From NCBI GenBank assembly GCA_934725105.1, contig CAKVBD010000018.1, positions 1 through 44,489 of the forward strand: 44,489 bases of DNA. The letters run 5' to 3'. Of the stretch, positions 15,537 to 23,909 are shown one piece after another (the first letter of the stretch is position 1; each line of letters begins with the position of its first letter). Origin of the DNA: an uncultured Bulleidia sp. Its GTDB lineage: Bacteria > Bacillota_I > Bacilli_A > Erysipelotrichales > Erysipelotrichaceae. Under the pieces are notes generated by a model. The model worked only from the letters and a program-made list of their open reading frames with translations. It did not search any database and was not told the DNA's origin. The translations under genes were made by a program, and so were the position numbers.

Positions 15537-16288
15537 TAATTATTTATATGTCTGATAATTTCCTTCTGGATCCACTTTTTTAATGCTAGATATTTTTCAA
15601 TATCTTCTTTCTCACAAACACGCTTTTGATTCAGTGCAGCATACACACGTTTACTTGCCTGAATATGCGCTTCACTTACTGATTCACATACATTTAAAGC
15701 AGGAAAGTCAAAGCCTTTCATATCCATATGGCAATAGATTTTCACAGGATTTCCTTCTCCATCAGTTATCTTTTGTATTTCTAAAGGCTGTTCAAGTACA
15801 TGACAGTCAAAAGACAAATATGGTGGCAATAGAATTTCTTTTTCTTCACTCTTCTTATATGCATTTAAAAGCATAGAAAAATCAGCACACAAACATCCCT
15901 TTGGAATTGTAATATCCATCAATACTAGCTGTTTTTTATCTTGATAGGCATTTAAGAATCCTGCAGTAGAAGTGGAAAGAAATGAAGTGATTCTTTTTTC
16001 TTTCATAAAACATGCATAGTCTACAAAACGCTCTACACGATACACATGCAGATCATCACTTGCTTTTGACATACATTTGATCAGCTGCACACTCATATCA
16101 ATCACTTCAGGAATATGATCAAAGAATGCAGGATTAAAATATCTGTTTTCTTCACTTCTTGCTTTTTCAGTCTCCATTCCAGGAAATAACAATGCATTCC
16201 ACGTCACATATGCTTTTGCATCTGCATAGAATGGATCATTTCCTTTCACATCACCTTCATAAAAACGAATCACATCTTCTTGTTTCAT
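15533..16288 (-). CDS. Putative mono-ADP-ribosyltransferase (R-S-E class), stand-alone and cytosolic
   Basis: The 251-residue protein has the three signature elements of an arginine-toxin-like ADP-ribosyltransferase in the right order: an Arg on a beta strand (VYRVER, R84), an S-T-S motif (FLSTST, residues 103-108) and an E-x-E loop (EEKEILLPP, E149 and E151) followed by hydrophobic strands. Such enzymes move ADP-ribose from NAD+ to protein or nucleic acid. No signal peptide, membrane segment or secretion domain is present, and no obvious antitoxin or immunity gene is adjacent. It lies after a terminator and may be leaderless (TACAAT 7 nt before ATG). Activity and target are inferred. Confidence 0.6.
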   Translation of the reverse strand: MKQEDVIRFYEGDVKGNDPFYADAKAYVTWNALLFPGMETEKARSEENRYFNPAFFDHIPEVIDMSVQLIKCMSKASDDLHVYRVERFVDYACFMKEKRITSFLSTSTAGFLNAYQDKKQLVLMDITIPKGCLCADFSMLLNAYKKSEEKEILLPPYLSFDCHVLEQPLEIQKITDGEGNPVKIYCHMDMKGFDFPALNVCESVSEAHIQASKRVYAALNQKRVCEKEDIEKYLALKKWIQKEIIRHINNY

Positions 16289-16295
16289 ACTACTT

Positions 16296-16301
16296 ATTGT
16301 A
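16296..16301 (-). promoter_or_regulatory. Candidate leaderless -10 (TACAAT) for the ADP-ribosyltransferase-like gene
   Basis: On the minus strand TACAAT is followed by 7 nt and the ATG at 16288, with no Shine-Dalgarno sequence between the preceding terminator and the start. The -35 is weak. Confidence 0.35.
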
Positions 16302-16309
16302 GACCAAAC

Positions 16310-16338
16310 AAAAATAAAAAGTACTAGTTTCCTAGTAC
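16310..16338 (-). terminator. Intrinsic terminator of the six-gene operon
   Basis: The minus-strand stem GTACTAG/CTAGTAC with a 4-nt loop is followed by TTTTTATTTTT. It overlaps the last codons of the GNAT gene and separates the operon from the ADP-ribosyltransferase-like gene. Confidence 0.8.
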
Positions 16339-16788
16339 CAGACGATATCTTTTCTGATTGTTTTCTCTATAAATGCATTGGAATCCTTCTTTAATTAAAA
16401 ACTTCTCTCCAATAGCATTCCTGTCATGAATTTCACTCACAAATGCACAAATTCCATATTTTTTTGCTTCTTCTTTCATAAGACGCAACGATTCATGCCC
16501 ATAGCCAGCTTCCCTAAGATCACTACGCACAATCACAGAAAAAATATATGCATGTATTTCTTCATCAAAGATCCATGAAGTTTCAGATACAAAATCCTGA
16601 CACCCATCACAATACACAAAACGATAGAAGAAATGCGGATCATCCTGATTCATTTTATGCATCAATCCATCCAGCTGTTCTTCTGTATATGTATCGGTAT
16701 GTCCCTGAAATGCCATTGTCTTTACATTTTCATGTATTTTTTTTAGAAAGGATAATTCCTTTCGTTCTGGTTTTACAAGAATTGCCAT
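16324..16788 (-). CDS. GNAT-family N-acetyltransferase
   Basis: The 154-residue protein has the GNAT layout: an N-terminal helix pair, a strand with IFSVIVRSDLREAGYGHESL where the acetyl-CoA pyrophosphate loop (here R-x-x-G-Y-G-H) sits near residues 95-107, and a late ALxxxF-like segment (FLIKEGFQCIYRENNQKRYRL). It would transfer an acetyl group from acetyl-CoA to a small molecule or protein amine; the acceptor cannot be told. It is the last gene of the operon, starting 3 bp after the membrane-protein stop. Confidence 0.75.
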   Translation of the reverse strand: MAILVKPERKELSFLKKIHENVKTMAFQGHTDTYTEEQLDGLMHKMNQDDPHFFYRFVYCDGCQDFVSETSWIFDEEIHAYIFSVIVRSDLREAGYGHESLRLMKEEAKKYGICAFVSEIHDRNAIGEKFLIKEGFQCIYRENNQKRYRLVLGN

Positions 16789-16791
16789 ACA

Positions 16792-17397
16792 TCAATGCCT
16801 TTTTCCCTGTACAAAAAAGCCAATCACAGCACACAAGATTGCACCCGCAAGAATATACGTTGCATATTGATTCACAAATGTTGTTGTCATATACATGCTT
16901 GTAGCTTTCACACTTGTCAAAATATCACTCGATGCAAAATCTGTTAGATGCATCATATTAAAGATTGTAAACAATGCACCAATACTCAAAATTCTTCCAC
17001 CAATAAATGCAGTCGCAATACGAATAAAGATTTTATGGAAATGTGCTGTCACTGCACCAAAAATAACACCAAAGATGATTACTGCAACAAGCTGAAGATT
17101 TCCACTGATTCCATGTACAAAAGGAATCAGAAGATATCCTAAGAATACGCCTGCAACAACACCTAAAAGAAAGAACGCAAACTTTTCAGCATACTGTGCA
17201 AGAATTGCCGCAACAACTGCAGCACCCAAAGCAATTGCCATTGTTGTAGATGTCTGTCCATATGTAGAAACAACCATTTCAAATGTCAGACCAAATGCAA
17301 AAATCGTAAGAAACAGTGAAAATAATTTCTGTCCCTTCATCACTGCCATAAATCCTACAAAAAGAAATACCGCAATCGTTAAAATGACTCCTATCAT
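16792..17397 (-). CDS. TMEM198/DUF4203-like integral membrane protein
   Basis: The 201-residue product consists of about seven to eight membrane segments with glycine-rich turns (LLGVVAGVFLGYLL, VIIFGVIFGAVTAHF, IATAFIGGRILSIG), the pattern of the DUF4203/TMEM198 family. The function of bacterial members is not known. I choose ATG 17397 because AGGGA lies 7 nt upstream; an in-frame TTG upstream would include that ribosome site. It sits between the GTPase-NYN fusion and the acetyltransferase, with gaps of 17 and 3 bp. Confidence 0.7.
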   Translation of the reverse strand: MIGVILTIAVFLFVGFMAVMKGQKLFSLFLTIFAFGLTFEMVVSTYGQTSTTMAIALGAAVVAAILAQYAEKFAFFLLGVVAGVFLGYLLIPFVHGISGNLQLVAVIIFGVIFGAVTAHFHKIFIRIATAFIGGRILSIGALFTIFNMMHLTDFASSDILTSVKATSMYMTTTFVNQYATYILAGAILCAVIGFFVQGKRH

Positions 17398-17414
17398 ATC
17401 TATTTCCCTCAATT

Positions 17415-19919
17415 CTATTTCAAAATAACATTCTTCAAAATCAATCTAGATTCCAATTCCTTCGCACTCATACGCAATGCTCCTTGTGAGAATACCGCAT
17501 TTTGAATCAATGCATCACTCGTAGCATACGTTACACGATATTGATTTTTCAGATCATATGCACTCTTTTCAAGATATGCATCTGCCGTCTGATCTGCTTT
17601 TGTATAAATGATCGTCAATCCTTTTTTATGGAGTGTCGTTCCAATGTTGCCTTTCACCTGATATCCATCAAATACGACCCATATATCATGTTCCAGATAA
17701 GGAAGATAGTTATAGAGATATGTAATCAGCTGATCACGTGCCAGACCAATATCTTCATAGGCAATTTCTTTCAAACTGTCCCATGCATAAATCATATTAT
17801 AGCCATCTACAATCAATAATTCTTCAAGATTTTTAGATGCCTGTACTTTTCGCAGTTCTTCCACTCTGACTCTTTCCTGCTTTTCTTTTTCCTGTGCGCG
17901 CTTTTTTGCTTCCATTTTTTCCAGGTTACGATTTTTACCTGCAGTTAAAGAATCAATATAGCTAAGATCTTCACTCGAAACTTTATAGCGCACATTCTGA
18001 TAAGAAACACTGGACTCTTCCTTTGGCTGAATATGCATGTAATCATCTGCCTTATCCCATGGAACACTAAATCCACTGCCATTTGCACAGAACACAGAAT
18101 CACTTGGATTCCGTAAGTCATTTTCAGGATGATAGTCAAAGGAAGCAACGATTTCATCTTGTTGCGATGTTGGAAAATATCCTTTCAAAGATGCCTGGAA
18201 TCTACCTTTTCCCTTTGTATAGGAAACAACTTCATTCTGATAATTCATCATTGTTCTAACAGGACCATCTCCATGAATATGCATTGAACCATCCTCATTG
18301 GTATCCACTTCAACATGTGCACCTTTCATTTCCAGATCATATAAAGCTCTCGATAAAGATTCATTTGGTAAATCCAGAACAAATGCATAATAAGGTTCCA
18401 GCAGCACAGATTCACTCTTCATCAATGCCTGTCTGACTGCTCGACACGCTGCCTGTCGAAAGTCTCCGCCAACGGTATGTTTAATATGCCCTTTTGCCGC
18501 AATCAGTGTAATTCTAACGTCTGTCAATAAAGAACCAGTCAATACACCACGATGCTGCTTCTTCTCTAACGCAGACAAAATACTTTTCTGCCAGGAAGAA
18601 GATACCATATCTGTACTGACAATACTTTTCACTTCCTTGCCACTGCCCTGTTTCAATGGTTCCAGTAAAACATGCACTTCTGCATAGTGACGCAATGGTT
18701 CAAAGTGTCCAGCACCTTCCACTGCTTCTTTGATTGTTTCTTGATAAACGATCCTGCCCGTTGAAAAGCCAACCTTGATTCCAGATAACTCTTCAATTTT
18801 TTTCTGCAGCACTTCCATCTGCATTTCACCCATGATCTGTACCTGGATTCTTTTTGTTTTCTCATCTACACTGATTGCAAGTGTTGGATCAATAGATGCC
18901 AGCTGCTTACATGCATCCGCAAGTACTAATGCATTTGCCCCACTTGGCAAGACAAGTTCATAATTCATATACGCTGCTAGAACTGGTTCATTGACACCTT
19001 CTTCAAAACCAATGCCCTGTCCACTTTCTAATGACTGAATGCCTTTCAAACAGACAACCATTCCAGCTTCTGCCTGTTTTACCATCACAAAGCTTGTTCC
19101 GTTATATACACGAATCTGATCAACTTTTTCTTCATTGATCATATCTTTTGCTTTTAATATGCCACCTGTAATTTTCACATGTGTAAGACGATTGCCAGCA
19201 TCATCCATAGAAATCTTATAGACACGACCACCTAAGCTTTTTGGATATTCAACCTCTCTAGAAATATCATTGATCAAATCCAGCAAGGCATCCACACCAT
19301 CATTTTTCAAAGTCGATCCAAACAATACTGGAAACCACTTTCTTTTATAAAAGGCATCCTGGATCATTTGAAAATCAATACAGTTAGTCTTTGAATAAAC
19401 CTGTAGAATATCATCATCAATCATCGCAAGCATTTCATCTTTATCACTAGAAGTCCAGTCAATACACATATCGCTGCAATGTTTTCTAAGATCTTCAAGT
19501 AATTCATCTTTTGTAAAATGGGCAATATCCATCTTGTTCACAAAGATGATAAATGGTACATGATAATGTTCCAGACATTGAAAGATTGTTTCTGTATGTG
19601 ACTGCACTCCATCCTGCCCGTTGATTACCACCACAGCAAGATCCAATACCTGCAAACTTCTTTCCATTTCACTAGAGAAATCCACATGACCAGGTGTATC
19701 AATCACATAAACATCTGCATCTTTCCATGTAAAATGTGCTTCTTTGGAATAGATTGTAATGCCATGTCCTCTTTCCTGTTCATCAAAGTCCATAACAGTA
19801 TCTTTATGATCCACTCTGCCAGCTTTTCTAATCACGCCAGCATGAAAAAGCATGCTTTCTATGCATGTTGTTTTTCCTGCGTCTACATGTGCTACGATTC
19901 CGATCGTTATTTTCTTCAT
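17415..19919 (-). CDS. TetM/EF-G-like translational GTPase fused to a YacP/Rae1-type NYN ribonuclease
   Basis: Residues 1 to ~645 are an EF-G-like GTPase of the ribosomal-protection group: AHVDAGKTT (P-loop), RGHGITI (switch I), DTPGHVDF (switch II), FVNKMD (base recognition), and domain IV/V motifs such as VGGDFRQAACRAV and LLEPYYAF. A charged linker (KKRAQEKEKQERVRVEELRK) leads to a NYN domain at ~699-828: LLIVDGYNMIYAW, VVFDGYQVKG, TKADQTADAYLEK, TYATSDALIQ and GALRMSAKEL match YacP/Rae1, whose Asp residues (here near 705, 751, 776, 802) form the metal site. Rae1 of Bacillus cleaves mRNA at the ribosomal A site, so this chain pairs ribosome docking with a ribosome-dependent nuclease. Tetracycline resistance is not implied. 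Confidence 0.88.
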   Translation of the reverse strand: MKKITIGIVAHVDAGKTTCIESMLFHAGVIRKAGRVDHKDTVMDFDEQERGHGITIYSKEAHFTWKDADVYVIDTPGHVDFSSEMERSLQVLDLAVVVINGQDGVQSHTETIFQCLEHYHVPFIIFVNKMDIAHFTKDELLEDLRKHCSDMCIDWTSSDKDEMLAMIDDDILQVYSKTNCIDFQMIQDAFYKRKWFPVLFGSTLKNDGVDALLDLINDISREVEYPKSLGGRVYKISMDDAGNRLTHVKITGGILKAKDMINEEKVDQIRVYNGTSFVMVKQAEAGMVVCLKGIQSLESGQGIGFEEGVNEPVLAAYMNYELVLPSGANALVLADACKQLASIDPTLAISVDEKTKRIQVQIMGEMQMEVLQKKIEELSGIKVGFSTGRIVYQETIKEAVEGAGHFEPLRHYAEVHVLLEPLKQGSGKEVKSIVSTDMVSSSWQKSILSALEKKQHRGVLTGSLLTDVRITLIAAKGHIKHTVGGDFRQAACRAVRQALMKSESVLLEPYYAFVLDLPNESLSRALYDLEMKGAHVEVDTNEDGSMHIHGDGPVRTMMNYQNEVVSYTKGKGRFQASLKGYFPTSQQDEIVASFDYHPENDLRNPSDSVFCANGSGFSVPWDKADDYMHIQPKEESSVSYQNVRYKVSSEDLSYIDSLTAGKNRNLEKMEAKKRAQEKEKQERVRVEELRKVQASKNLEELLIVDGYNMIYAWDSLKEIAYEDIGLARDQLITYLYNYLPYLEHDIWVVFDGYQVKGNIGTTLHKKGLTIIYTKADQTADAYLEKSAYDLKNQYRVTYATSDALIQNAVFSQGALRMSAKELESRLILKNVILK

Positions 19920-19927
19920 ACAATATA

Positions 19928-20701
19928 TTACTTTCTAAGATCTGCTCCGCAAAATGGGCAATAGTCTGTTAACTGCTGTGTATCATCACAACAGATAGCT
20001 TCTTTCTTACAAGATGGACAAACATACTTTCTATCTATTTTGATCCATGTATATCCCTCTTTTTCTCGACAAGCACTTTGCATTCTTTCATTTTTTGCAG
20101 CCTGTTCAAGCGTAAAAGATGAATCTCTATGATTTTTACGATAGTAAAACTCATAGTCATGGTATGTAAATGTTAATCTTTCATTTTCTCTTTCTTTTTC
20201 AAGCAAAGCATCCTGACATACCTGAATCTGTTTCTTTAACTCACGCATTGCAGAAAGATCTTTTGCATCCTTGTAGTTTTCATACTTCCAGAATACAGAA
20301 CGCAACAAAGAATCTTCCAGCATTTTTCTAGTTTCATCCGAAACATCTTTTTTCTTTGCCTGTTTTTTCACTGTCAGCTCTTCCCCAACCAATATTCCAC
20401 AGTATGGTGGAATATAGTTTGTCCATGTTGGATTTTTCGCATAGAGACTTTTCGATACAACAAGATAATTGTAATCCCCATAAAAAGATTTCTTGTTATC
20501 TGTCTTCAGATCCTGTAATGTCACTTTCAATTCATAACATTTAAAGATACCCTTTGCATCCATCGTCATATAGTCAACGATTTCATCTCCATGACCACTG
20601 CTTTTAAATCCAATAGTCACTTCTTCACAGCCATATTCTCTTTTTGCTTTACTCAAAGCATCTAATGCCTTCTCTAAATCTTTCGTTTCTTTTGTTTTCA
20701 T
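19928..20701 (-). CDS. PD-(D/E)XK-like (MmcB-type) nuclease-fold protein with C-terminal zinc ribbon
   Basis: In this 257-residue protein residues ~20-110 look like a PD-(D/E)XK core: an Asp in EIVDYMTMDA, then CYELKV as the E-x-K element and a YNYLVVSKSLY strand, as in MmcB and restriction-endonuclease-like repair proteins. A helical region (~125-175) follows, then a zinc ribbon at ~228-253 with CPSCKKEAICC and CPFCGADL. Such a fold could cut or bind DNA or RNA. The start overlaps the preceding gene by four bases (ATGA). Cleavage activity is inferred; the first catalytic Asp is not certain without alignment. Confidence 0.6.
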   Translation of the reverse strand: MKTKETKDLEKALDALSKAKREYGCEEVTIGFKSSGHGDEIVDYMTMDAKGIFKCYELKVTLQDLKTDNKKSFYGDYNYLVVSKSLYAKNPTWTNYIPPYCGILVGEELTVKKQAKKKDVSDETRKMLEDSLLRSVFWKYENYKDAKDLSAMRELKKQIQVCQDALLEKERENERLTFTYHDYEFYYRKNHRDSSFTLEQAAKNERMQSACREKEGYTWIKIDRKYVCPSCKKEAICCDDTQQLTDYCPFCGADLRK

Positions 20702-21402
20702 AATAGTTCGCTGTCACTGGAAATCATTAATACGTTTTGTTTCTCAAATGGTTGTTTTTCTTCCTGGGTTGCCAATAAAACAGTGTGCTTGAAATGATTC
20801 TGTAATAATTTACGGAATGCATTGCCTTTTTTCGCAAATGGGCCACTCAAAGCCGTTGGAACATTTACAATGTAAATTCCTTTTTCATGCAATGCATCAT
20901 GAATGATTTGAATACTTTCTTCATCTCTTCTCTGTTCTTTTTTCCCTGTAAAGGCATCATTGATAATCAAATCAAACTTCTTGTTAGACTCTCTAAGAAA
21001 GTCAATGCCATCTTCATTCACAATATGCATTCTCTTTGTTTCATCTTCACTTAGATCATGCAGGCCAAAATACTGAAACGCAACAGAAATCACATCTGTA
21101 TTGATTTCAGAAACTGTAATTTCAGCATTCTCATATGTATGCACGTAAAACTTTGGATATGCAAATCCACCACCGCCAATCAGAAATGTATTTTTAATCT
21201 CTGGATTCACAAAAAAAGCATAATCAAATCTTCTCATATATGGAAATACAAGATCATACTTCTTTTCTTCGCTCAGATACATTGCTGACTGATATGTATC
21301 ATTCACAAATAGAAAGCTTACTGCTTCATCATCAAGCACTGTATCAACAACACGTAATGTACCACCAGGTGTCTTTTTTTCAAATAATATATTTTTACGC
21401 AT
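20698..21402 (-). CDS. Spermidine-synthase-like class I methyltransferase-fold protein
   Basis: The 234-residue chain has the polyamine aminopropyltransferase pattern: a beta-rich N-terminus, YMRRFDYAFF, then FLIGGGGFAYPKFY as the SAM/dcSAM-binding loop, ITVSEINTDVISVA with an acidic residue for the ribose, and FDLIINDAFTG in place of the usual D-A-x-D/P active-site motif. Many Bacillota proteins of this type are annotated 'fused MFS/spermidine synthase' or spermidine synthase without speD nearby, and probably have another donor or acceptor. It overlaps its upstream neighbour by 8 bp and its downstream neighbour by 4 bp. Confidence 0.7.
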   Translation of the reverse strand: MRKNILFEKKTPGGTLRVVDTVLDDEAVSFLFVNDTYQSAMYLSEEKKYDLVFPYMRRFDYAFFVNPEIKNTFLIGGGGFAYPKFYVHTYENAEITVSEINTDVISVAFQYFGLHDLSEDETKRMHIVNEDGIDFLRESNKKFDLIINDAFTGKKEQRRDEESIQIIHDALHEKGIYIVNVPTALSGPFAKKGNAFRKLLQNHFKHTVLLATQEEKQPFEKQNVLMISSDSELL

Positions 21403-23833
21403 GGATATATTTTAATACATCTTCTTCATTGTTGGAATCTCGTAATAAAGTGACATAGCCCAATAGACTATCTGCCTTCTTCTTCAGCATCTTGCAATGT
21501 GGATTCACAAAAATACGACAAGGATACTTTGCATTCTTTGCTTCCTGTACTAGATTGACAACAGAAGAATTCCCATCAAAAGCTAATAATACAGATGCAT
21601 TTCTCTTAAAGATTTCATACGCAATCGATTTATAGATTCCCATACTGCTAGGTTCAATTGCTACACGAATCAAAACATTGCTTCTTTGTAAAGCATGCAA
21701 TCTGGCTTTAGAAATCGTAGACGGAACAAAGGCATATACATCAAACTTTTCCGCATGATCTAACAGATATTTCTCATACCCTTTTAATGATGCACCAATC
21801 ACAAATACAACTTTATCAGGATCACATGTTTTAATCAGTGTATCAATCAACGCACAATATTCTTTTCTTGTTTTTGTAATATGTGTGTCATTATTAAAAC
21901 TTCCTCCCGCAATAATAACTGGAAATTTATTTGTGGGAAGTGGAGTAATCTTGTCTTTGAATATACTAGATGAATCATAGATTTCAGATGTATCTTTTGA
22001 CAAATCATCTATGTGATAGGACTGCATTCTTTCTGCATATAATGTTTCCATAGAGGTTGTCTTTAATGCTTGTTCAAGTTTCTTTTTCTTTTCCATAAAA
22101 GCATGCATTGAAAAAGCAATAATCTTCTTTTCACTCTCACACATTTCAGAAAGATCATCATTTGTTAATTGCAGAATCTTTTCCAGTGACAGCTGTTCAT
22201 CAATGGAATTTGTTCCATACAATGCACCACCATCACTTCCCTGCACACAATCCACACCTGCATGTAAATATTGTTTTAATGGATGTTTTGACAAATCTGA
22301 AAGATTATTCAAACGAACATTCGAAGTAATCTGGAATTCCAGTATAACATGATTCTTTTTCAAATATTCTAGAAATGCTTTTCCTTTTACTGTAGATAGA
22401 TTTGCGGTATATAAACCATGCCCAATACGAACATGCGGCATCCTTTGATTCTTTTCTAATGACTCCTCTACACAGCGAATACTGTTATATACATTATCCC
22501 GCAAGGAATCATTTTCTCCTGCATGAATACGAATCACAAAAGAATCATCCATCGCTGCTAGATGTGTAATTTCCTGAATCAGAGGTTTTAGTTCACGAAT
22601 ATCATTGATTTCTTCTCCGACAATATCACTGCCCGCAACATATGGATCCATCATCACACCATATAATGCTTCTAGATTATCCTTATAGTTATTCGCACTG
22701 ATAGAATCTCTGACAATTGTTAATGGAATACGTCTAAAAGACGCAAGAAAACGAATCATAACACCTGTTTCCTGATAGATAGCAGGCATTACAGAATGTA
22801 CTTCTTTCAGCATCTTAATGGATGCTTCTTTTTTAACAAGCGTTGTATCAGAGATTTCTACATACTGGATGCCTTCCTTCTGATACTTTCTAGCTATCCA
22901 TAACAGTTTATCCTGAAATAATGAATTGTTCTGATACAAAGGATTTGCTTCATCTAGAAGCATTTGCTTCAAAGTCATTCTCACTTCATTGTCACTAATT
23001 GCATCAATATGTTCCAATGGAATTCTTTGACTCGCAACAATTCCTTTTGTAAAGACATAGCGATATAAATACACCTTTTCAAGATTCGTAAATACAGCCT
23101 GTCCATCTTTCATGACAGCTAAAGAATTACGAATGCGAGGAATGTTATACGCAGCATTTTCAATATTATGCAAAATGAGATCAGCAAAGTTAATATATGT
23201 TGTATCATCAATCCTGCGCTGCAGATATTTACCTTCCAGACTGGAATTTTCAAATGTTTTCGCAACAATACTTCTCTGTTTTTCTAAAGCATCAATTTGA
23301 GATACACTACATTTCAGTTTCAATTTTTTGACATAATAATATGGATACAGGATTTGATGCTTGATGCCTAATGCAATCAGCATATCCCCTGTGAGATTCG
23401 CATTCATATGTGTATGCAGATCTGTATGAAACTTATATTCTCTTTGAATAAATGTCTTAACAACTGTCTTTTGAAAATCCAGCTGATAATTCTTTGTCTG
23501 GGACATCAATGTTTTAGAGATTGCGGGAATCGACGCTTTTCTTTCAATTGTTCCATCCGGATAAATATTCGCAACCTTCGTATCCTTTAGACGAAAAATA
23601 TATACAAGATTTCCACAATCATTGTAATAACATGGAATTTCACCTTTGATGATTTTCAATCCAGCATCATCAAAAGAAATCTTTAAATCACACATCTTTG
23701 CAAGATTACTGATCAAGTTTCCAGTTGTATGGTTTGGTGTACGCAAAATATAGAACAGACGATCCTGTTCCTTATATAATTCAACAATGATATCTTTTTC
23801 CTGATCTAAATAAAACTGTGTAAAATATTCCAT
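21395..23833 (-). CDS. Adenosine-deaminase-like enzyme fused to a C-terminal SLOG/Rossmann-like domain
   Basis: The 812-residue protein has an unassigned N-terminal part (~1-130), an amidohydrolase barrel of the adenosine/AMP deaminase family (~131-600), and a C-terminal Rossmann-like domain (~636-780). The deaminase shows HTDLHTHMN (metal ligands H140, H142), IRIHAGE (His437 and catalytic-type Glu440), RIGHG (His472) and QGSDGGALYG (Asp534), so the metal site is intact. The C-terminal part, with VIIAGGSFNND, VVFVIGASLKGYEKYL and IEPSSMGIYKSIAYEIF, resembles SLOG (LOG/DprA-like) nucleotide-binding domains. It may sense or process an adenine nucleotide. It is first in a six-gene operon, and no terminator separates it from the genes below. 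Confidence 0.72.
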   Translation of the reverse strand: MEYFTQFYLDQEKDIIVELYKEQDRLFYILRTPNHTTGNLISNLAKMCDLKISFDDAGLKIIKGEIPCYYNDCGNLVYIFRLKDTKVANIYPDGTIERKASIPAISKTLMSQTKNYQLDFQKTVVKTFIQREYKFHTDLHTHMNANLTGDMLIALGIKHQILYPYYYVKKLKLKCSVSQIDALEKQRSIVAKTFENSSLEGKYLQRRIDDTTYINFADLILHNIENAAYNIPRIRNSLAVMKDGQAVFTNLEKVYLYRYVFTKGIVASQRIPLEHIDAISDNEVRMTLKQMLLDEANPLYQNNSLFQDKLLWIARKYQKEGIQYVEISDTTLVKKEASIKMLKEVHSVMPAIYQETGVMIRFLASFRRIPLTIVRDSISANNYKDNLEALYGVMMDPYVAGSDIVGEEINDIRELKPLIQEITHLAAMDDSFVIRIHAGENDSLRDNVYNSIRCVEESLEKNQRMPHVRIGHGLYTANLSTVKGKAFLEYLKKNHVILEFQITSNVRLNNLSDLSKHPLKQYLHAGVDCVQGSDGGALYGTNSIDEQLSLEKILQLTNDDLSEMCESEKKIIAFSMHAFMEKKKKLEQALKTTSMETLYAERMQSYHIDDLSKDTSEIYDSSSIFKDKITPLPTNKFPVIIAGGSFNNDTHITKTRKEYCALIDTLIKTCDPDKVVFVIGASLKGYEKYLLDHAEKFDVYAFVPSTISKARLHALQRSNVLIRVAIEPSSMGIYKSIAYEIFKRNASVLLAFDGNSSVVNLVQEAKNAKYPCRIFVNPHCKMLKKKADSLLGYVTLLRDSNNEEDVLKYIHA

Positions 23834-23883
23834 GATTCACTCCTGATTTTTGCGCTATTTTACATCTAACGAAACAAAAAGAA

Positions 23884-23901
23884 AAGAGGCTTGCGCCTCT
23901 T
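23884..23901 (-). terminator. Intrinsic terminator after gpmI
   Basis: The minus-strand stem AAGAGGC/GCCTCTT with a 4-nt loop is followed by TTCTTTTTG. It isolates gpmI from the operon that starts with the deaminase fusion. Confidence 0.85.
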
Positions 23902-23909
23902 GTTCATTT

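Noticed and set aside
17415..19919. Tetracycline resistance gene (tet(M)-like)
   Set aside because: The GTPase is of the ribosomal-protection type, but it is fused to a NYN domain, lies in a native-looking operon without mobile elements, and does not show the Tet(M) domain IV loop I recall for drug release.
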